Source: Riptortus pedestris
Lineage: Eukaryota; Arthropoda; Insecta; Hemiptera; Alydidae
Reading direction: 5' to 3'
DNA length: 64,000 nucleotides
Assembly: GCA_019009955.1 (NCBI GenBank)
Contig: CM032230.1
Span: 122,330,501 to 122,394,500, forward strand
Under the pieces are notes generated by a model. It did not search any database. It saw only the letters and a program-made list of their open reading frames with translations, and had not been told where the DNA came from. Each line of letters begins with the position of its first letter. The stretch's first letter is position 1. Made by a program: the position numbers and the translations under genes. Positions 60,068-64,000 of this stretch are shown one piece after another.

Positions 60068-63000
60068 AAACGGACCTCATTTTCTTCATCTCCTAGGCAG
60101 AATCAATAGACATTTGAAGAAAATTTTCGAAAATCGTGTCATGAGTACAACCTCAATAGCTGATTAGCTTAAGGGAAATCTGCTAAAATTCATTCTATTG
60201 GCTCACCTCCGCTTGATTCACTTCCTATTTCTTTATGGATGTCTTCGGAGGCTACTGTTTCTTCTTTCTCTTCAACGGCCCCATAATCCTTTTCAAATCT
60301 AGCCACTAGAACCTCTTCCTTCCCTGCTTTATCTTCTTCATCTCCACTTTCCTCTTCTTCTGTTTCTTCTTCTTCATACTCTCCCTCTTCTTTTTCTATT
60401 TCTAATAGTTGAGCTTTAGAGAGCTCAGGTTTCTCTTCCAAAACTTTTTTGCTAATCTCCTCTTCTACATATTCATTCAAGTCATCTTCCTCCTCTTCTT
60501 CATCAGTGGAAGATATTTTTTTATATGTTTCCCTAATTTCTTCTTCTCCGGACTCCTCTTCTTCTAATTCAGCGAAACTCAATTCTAAATCATCTTCTTC
60601 TTCTTCCTCTTCTTCCTGTAGCTCTGCTAGTAAACGTAGTTCGTCAATAGTTGTAGCTTCTTTCTCTGATTCTTCTTCCACAAACTCTTCAACACCTAAA
60701 CATTATTTAATAGTAATTAATCTTTCTATCTGAACAAAATAAAGTTAAATTAGTATAGCAAAGTTATTATTGCGTGACCACAAGAAAAAAAAATAAGCAC
60801 AAATTTAAATTTAGAAAAAAAAAAATATGAAATTTTTACTAGACACTCATTTTTGAGGTATCTACTCTATTATTTCAATTTATCTGAGAAAACATTGGTG
60901 AAATGTATTTTTTAAAATGTAAGGTATTTATTTAACCCTTAAGGAAAAATCACAATGCTCTTGAGTTTTATTGAGGATGAATACACTTCTTGGCTACAAA
61001 GCACTTAGAACAACCCAATTGTTATTGCCAAATGTGTGTTTCAGTATGCATGCCTGCGTGGGTTTGAATATATATATGGATGTATGGATGAATTACCAAA
61101 TACTTCAACTCCATTAGGCGTCTATTAATCTATTATAGGATACACCCTGTGCAAAGTCCTGCTAAAAGAACAGCCAGGATATACCAAGTTAACTTACCTG
61201 GTCCTTTTTTGGTTTAGAGAAAAAAATCATAGATACCAACATAACCAAAATTAATTACTATTTTGTTAATGATAATTAAAAAAATTGTACAAAAATATTC
61301 ATATAAGAGAATTGAGACAATTTTCTATTTAAATTTCTTTCTCAAATGAATTGAAGAGTTCCTGTTTTTTGATAATATTTGGAAACTGATGAAATATTAT
61401 TTGTTGTGTATTTGTAATATTGATCAATGTTGTATGATTACTCGATAATGTTTTCTTTATTGTGGTGGTTTTAGCGAAAATACATAGCGAAATATTGATG
61501 TTCTCATTAGACAATACTTCTCATCGCTCAAGGAAAAAAATATTGATGTATGATATCAATTAATTATTGAATGTCAGAGATTTTATCATTTTATTTTTAC
61601 CTTCATTTCCTATAAAAGGTTCTTTGATAGATGCTTCGGGTGTTATGTGTTCTTCTAAAATTTCCTCACCATCGGATAATATTTTTTCTGTAACAACCAA
61701 AAAGTTATTATTATTATTATTTTCTAAGCGATTTCAATCTTAGCTGAAACATATTAAAAAATAAGAAAAAGATATTCAATTTGGCCTGTCAAATTACTGA
61801 AGTTGAACTACAATGTCCTTTTTATATAAAATGCTCTTTGTATTGATTTTTTAATTCAAAATTAGTTTAGGGTCAAGACAAACACAAAAATAAAATTACC
61901 AAATGCTCTGAAGGCTAAGTGCATATTTTCCAGGGACGATTTCAATGTTGAATTTTTTTTAATTAAAAAAGTATTATGTATAAATGCGAAACATAAATAC
62001 ATACTAGGAAGAGCAAAGATAATACCATAAAGAATTTGGGCTAAGGATTTGTTACAATCCTGGAGAAGTGTGCTTTATGTTAAGGGTATATAAATTGTCT
62101 GTCTAGTTGTTAAACAAATCAAGGAAAGATGCCTTTCCTTCTTCCTCCATCTCTTCAAAGAATTGAGTGCTGTGTACCGATTATTGGGAAAATTTAAAAA
62201 AAAAGAGTATATCTCTTCTAAAAAAGCAAAAATAAGAAGATGTTCACCAATCATGAACTGTTAAATTGCGGTTGCACCTTCTTCACACTTCGGAAACATT
62301 GAATTTGGCAACTTCTGATAACAACAAAGTATAGATAGCTACATGATTCATTTATTAACATCCACTTTATGCTACTATGGCTAATTGGGGTGGGTTACCT
62401 ACAGGTTACCACCCTTTTCTAGCCAGGGTGGGGCTAAGGATTTTATTTAATGAGTTCGTCACTAAATAACATAGCTACATAAAATTTTTGGAAGAATTTC
62501 AGATGAACAAAAATAGCTATAGGTATAATCCTTCATCCTTCAGCTGTCCACTCTCATGTACTTGGTCAATAAGACTATATGGGAATTCTTAGAAAGAATG
62601 ATTTCATATCATAGATTATAACTCTTTCTTCCAGAGCAAAATATCAATGTGTTGAATCAGCTATTTCACTTTTACGGCAAAATAAATGCCTACCTCTAAA
62701 AGTTTTTAATAATTCCAAAGAATCCAGTGTGAGCACACTGCTAGCAGACATCAATATTTGTCAACATTATTCATCAGGATTGTTGCCACTACTTGAGCCA
62801 GTTGGAGGACTGGATTGTGTTGAAATACTACTTAGAAGAACTCTTTTTACAACTATATCAACAATACAACCACCTGGTTAAGTATTTCAGGACTACAACA
62901 CAAGATTTTGGATTTGGCATTTAACCGTATAAATAAATTTGTGTACAAAGTGTTAGGCAAAGCAAAAAGATAACAGAGTGTGAAAGTGGATGAAGACTGG

Positions 63001-63491
63001 GCAGTTCCTGAATTGTTAAGTTTAGTGTTACTAAGAGAACAGAGTCATTGGGCAATAAGGTAGATAGAGATTGAAGAGGGGACTTCTGGGAGTTTATGTA
63101 AACTTGGTCAATAATGCAGAGAATCATTGTTTTTATGACTTAATTTCATATGGGACTTACTACAAACTTGTAAACTCAAGCTATTTTTACTTACTTACTG
63201 CAACAACTTTGAATTTCGATGGGTCATCCCCAATAATAAATTCCTCAACCACATCATATTCTATTTCCTCCATTTCTCCTTCTTCATTTCCTGAAATAAA
63301 ACAGTGGATATAAATATCACTTCATAGAAACTTAAAAGAGAAATACTTTAAATGGGACTTACTTGATTTTATGAGCACAGTTTTTGTTACTCTTTCAATA
63401 ACAGCCGTAACATCAACATACTTTATGATGTCTTCTTTAAAGTGAAATTCACCTTCTCCTTCATCAGTCTCGGATGGTATATCATCTGGTG
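52993..63491 (-). CDS. Unrecognised acidic, coiled-coil-like protein, last 10 exons (5' partial)
   Basis: Ten exons join in phase, in transcript order: 63363-63491, 63195-63290, 61601-61687, 60207-60695, 58810-59029, 57633-57789, 56572-56835, 54632-54858, 53821-53965, 52993-53121. Total 1943 nt, giving 646 complete codons plus stop. The first ~100 residues carry Val/Ile/Glu-rich segments (VDVTAVIERVTKTVLIK; YDVVEEFIIGDDPSKF). Residues ~105-340 are extremely acidic (runs of Glu/Asp, few hydrophobics). Residues ~340-646 are charged and helical with heptad-like spacing (ELQKFYEQELRELKQIL; EKERKYKVLTEKLKAY) and end in a basic EYLKEKRK. I do not recognise the family. The architecture (acidic middle, long C-terminal helices) recalls axonemal or cytoskeletal proteins, but that is only a guess. 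The 5' exons lie beyond the right edge or were not identified. Confidence 0.75.
53122..54631 (-). other. introns around the 53821 exon
   Basis: AT-rich introns (53122-53820 and 53966-54631), no elements recognised. Confidence 0.5.
53821..53965 (-). CDS. acidic protein exon 9 seen
   Basis: Acceptor ttattttag, donor AAT|GTAAAT. Encodes EFELKTIKKKYGSILENICF and KRLCLEKVGKALEKTC. Phase 2 in, phase 0 out. Confidence 0.75.
54632..54858 (-). CDS. acidic protein exon 8 seen
   Basis: Acceptor tcctttgcag, donor CTAA|GTACTT. Encodes TLEEVISNIFQLEDDLSF, then AYIRKAIHTLECEEMKYML, then DDRLVDLLVLADLQSKCH. Read-through beyond the donor is open but phase and homogeneity favour splicing. Confidence 0.78.
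55100..55330 (+). repeat. Rpt-A middle fragment
   Basis: TTTGTCTGTTAACATTCAGC, TTACCAAACTTGAGATTTAAAC, GTTGGGGGAGGG and TATATAGAACCAATTTTTG are diverged Rpt-A body blocks. Confidence 0.65.
55345..55505 (+). repeat. tRNA-derived SINE copy
   Basis: GGTGGCGAGTTCGATTCTTG (B-box GAGTTCGATTC), TGGCAATAGGAATTTATTTA, then CCTGGCTAGAAAAGGGTGGT and AACCTGTAGATAACCCGTCC, ending AAAAAGTGGACGTTAAT. Truncated at the 5' side; sits between Rpt-A fragments. Confidence 0.75.
55510..56310 (+). repeat. Rpt-A copies, composite
   Basis: Head blocks at 55520-55615 (GGTCATACTCATGACACGAT; CCATCGATCCTACCCAGGAG), TG/TA run 55615-55686, first body to 55900, second body from 55915 (TGTACTAAACTCAATATTTA; GGGGGAGGGG) ending GCAGCCCCTGCATGATGGAG at 56279-56298. 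Two bodies in series suggest nested insertion or duplication. Confidence 0.78.
55615..55686. repeat. (TG)n(TA)n inside Rpt-A
   Basis: At the same internal position as TA or CA runs in other Rpt-A copies. Confidence 0.95.
56572..56835 (-). CDS. acidic protein exon 7 seen (coiled coil)
   Basis: Acceptor tttcttttag, donor AAAG|GTACAA, exactly 88 codons in phase 0. Begins EEICYFPPYLEVEELQKF, a proline turn leading into a helical, heptad-like stretch; basic patch VRKRNKKNDK in the middle. Confidence 0.82.
56836..57632 (-). other. intron of acidic gene
   Basis: AT-rich with a TG run near 57368-57390; no element recognised. Confidence 0.45.
57633..57789 (-). CDS. acidic protein exon 6 seen
   Basis: Acceptor ttgattttag, donor AAA|GTAAAA. 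Encodes YWWRTSKLDIDDFELPDD then QVKANKILQAELWRQVKLHD and KYIKRVEKYFRNHK. The tryptophans and aromatic residues mark the return to a structured region. Confidence 0.8.
58010..58215 (+). repeat. tRNA-derived SINE, most complete copy
   Basis: Head AGTTAGCGGTGTGAGTTAAAATATTGGCC (A-box-like) with GGCGAGTTTGATTCTCACCTGG (B-box-like) 45-50 nt later, like a tRNA. Body GCAATATTAAATAATTTAAC, GCTATAAAAGGGTGGTAACC, TGTAGATAATCTGTCCC, and end CAAAAAGTAGAAGTTAATAA. In an intron of the acidic gene. Confidence 0.8.
58465..58700 (-). repeat. degenerate Rpt-A with CA run
   Basis: AAATTTGCAATTAGATTGGC, CTGGTCTGATTTCAGTAAAT, GGCTAGAGCAGTAATAGACAAA followed by a CA/CG run at 58660-58696 where other copies have TA. 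Confidence 0.65.
58810..59029 (-). CDS. acidic protein exon 5 seen
   Basis: Acceptor gcatttaag, donor GAGAA|GTAGAT (weak). Encodes a Glu/Ser/Lys-rich stretch with GEEAMMEDMDIGSEKIDDEE. Without splicing, the next codon is a TAG stop; phase fits the next exon, which supports the splice. A shorter isoform ending here is an alternative. Confidence 0.7.
59030..59739 (-). other. intron of acidic gene
   Basis: AT-rich; nothing recognised. Confidence 0.4.
59740..60184 (-). repeat. Rpt-A head copy next to exon 60207-60695
   Basis: Blocks GCAAATATCTTTGTTAACAT, CCCCTCCCACTAGTCCGATT, GAACTTGATCTTTATTTTTC, CTAGAGCGTTAACAGAC, (TA)n at 60026-60062, GACCTCATTTTC, GTCATGAGTACAACCTCAAT and GGGAAATCTGCT. The conserved end is 22 nt from the exon edge. 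Confidence 0.82.
60207..60695 (-). CDS. acidic protein exon 4 seen (Glu-rich exon)
   Basis: Acceptor aatgtttag, donor GGAG|GTGAGC. 489 bp, about half Glu/Asp codons, with clusters EEEEEEEDDLELSFAEL and EGEYEEEETEEEESGDEED. If the donor were skipped the frame would stop 6 codons later (TGA at 60190-60192). An Rpt-A copy ends 22-23 nt from the exon edge. The Ser-rich plus-strand frame over it is an antisense shadow. Confidence 0.82.
60696..61600 (-). other. intron of acidic gene
   Basis: AT-rich; a 61-codon minus frame at 61329-61514 is Asn/Thr/Ile-rich and lacks splice continuity. Confidence 0.4.
61601..61687 (-). CDS. acidic protein exon 3 seen
   Basis: Acceptor gttgttacag, donor GAAG|GTAAAA. 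Encodes KILSDGEEILEEHITPEAS and IKEPFIGNEG. Phases match both neighbours. Confidence 0.72.
61688..63194 (-). other. intron of acidic gene
   Basis: AT-rich apart from the SINE at 62345. Confidence 0.4.
62345..62470 (-). repeat. tRNA-derived SINE copy, 3' part
   Basis: ACATCCACTTTATGCTACTA, GGCTAATTGGGG, TACAGGTTACCACCCTTTTC and TAGCCAGGGTGGGGCTAAGG are the reverse complement of the tail shared with 55345 and 58010. Confidence 0.72.
63195..63290 (-). CDS. acidic protein exon 2 seen
   Basis: Acceptor tttatttcag. Encodes NEEGEMEEIEYDVVEEF then IIGDDPSKFKVVAV. The donor region reads GCAGTAAGTAAGTAAAA; only the second GTAAGT (exon end 63195) preserves frame into the next exon. The stronger-looking CAG|GTAAGT-like site 4 nt earlier would shift frame. 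Confidence 0.7.
63363..63491 (-). CDS. acidic protein, first exon seen
   Basis: Acceptor ctatttcag, donor CAA|GTAAGT. Encodes PDDIPSETDEGEGEF then HFKEDIIKYVDVTAV and IERVTKTVLIKS. Enters with two nucleotides of a split codon, so an upstream exon is required. Confidence 0.75.
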
Positions 63492-64000
63492 CTGAAATAG
63501 GGTTATGAGTATATTGTTATTTCATTTATCAGTTTATACATACTCACGCAATCGACTTACTGATATAGGGAAGCTACTAAACCAGTCGGGATTACATATA
63601 GTTACTAATAAGGAGGGTTAAGGAGTTTTGATAAGATTCCGTCGAAAGCTTCAATAACAGTTTACAAATTGTAAGAAATTTACAAATGTAGATGATCCTT
63701 CCCAGCACACAACTTGAAATTGAACTTGCACTATTATCTGAAATTATCTTATTCATCACAGAGTGTGGGAGACCCATGAGACTGATAGGTAGGAGAGAAT
63801 ACATAAGCTGTATGTCTGGTACTGATCATCAGCCAACTATATAAGCCCTTCATTATATTTTTTAATACTAAGTTCCCCCCCCCCTCCTTTTGATACCTTT
63901 ATGACATACCTCACAAGACTGGAAAGAGTGAAGATTTTCCAATGTGTTGAAGAGTTGGAATGTATGGTATACACATGAATGACCCTCTCACTCAAACACA
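63492..64000. other. right edge, no exon assigned
   Basis: The next upstream exon of the acidic gene should lie here or beyond. A 70-codon minus frame at 63592-63804 has no recognised match. C run at 63877-63886. Confidence 0.4.

Noticed and set aside
60449..60733. Ser-rich plus-strand frame
   Set aside because: Antisense shadow of the Glu-rich exon (GAA/GAG read backwards as TTC/CTC/TCT).
1..64000. A novel defence or multi-gene system
   Set aside because: Only three unrelated eukaryotic loci plus transposon debris are visible; nothing supports a linked system.

Overview
The window looks like nuclear DNA of an animal, most likely an arthropod (insect-like). It is very AT-rich, its genes are split into short exons with GT-AG introns, it carries Tc1/mariner and non-LTR transposon remnants and tRNA-derived SINEs, and its one clearly identifiable large gene is an animal BAR-RhoGAP. 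Nothing bacterial, viral or plasmid-like was seen. Species cannot be named from the sequence alone.

Layout. (1) 1-11.8 kb: AT-rich sequence with microsatellites, a CACTG-rich repeat cluster (8.6-8.87 kb), a decayed reverse-transcriptase fragment and a copy of a dispersed repeat I call Rpt-A. No coding exon was found. (2) 11.8-41.4 kb, plus strand: thirteen phase-consistent exons (759 codons plus stop) of a BAR + RhoGAP protein of the ARHGAP17/ARHGAP44 (RICH/Nadrin; Drosophila RhoGAP92B) family. The first ~70 residues are not seen. Its introns hold most of the mobile DNA: a Tc3-like DD34E element, a ~3.3 kb foldback element made of two ~1.4 kb inverted arms, a mariner whose 5' end is replaced by an inverted copy of its 3' end, a decayed non-LTR retrotransposon and SINEs. 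One short intron also holds a ~260-nt imperfect palindrome able to form a long hairpin. (3) 41.4-45 kb: 3' UTR and intergenic sequence with a ~240-bp MITE that has an 8-bp target duplication. (4) 45-50 kb, minus strand: two tandem, uninterrupted ribonuclease kappa (RNASEK) genes about 85% identical in protein, with homology running into both UTRs. (5) 50-52.3 kb: nested Rpt-A copies and a ~34-bp minisatellite. (6) 53.0-63.5 kb, minus strand: the last ten exons (646 codons plus stop) of a gene I do not recognise, with a very acidic middle and a coiled-coil-like C-terminus; its 5' end lies at or beyond the right edge.

How the genes relate. The three loci are independent transcription units. The RhoGAP should act on Rho-family GTPases at curved membranes, with proline-rich SH3 ligands and a C-terminal class I PDZ ligand as docking sites. 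RNASEK is a small two-pass membrane protein associated with the V-ATPase. No operon-like or defence-island organisation is present, and I found no convincing novel multi-gene system. The most interesting items are structural: the intronic palindromes, the foldback mariner, the RNASEK duplication, and the Rpt-A family whose copies carry a microsatellite at the same internal site and one of which abuts a splice donor.
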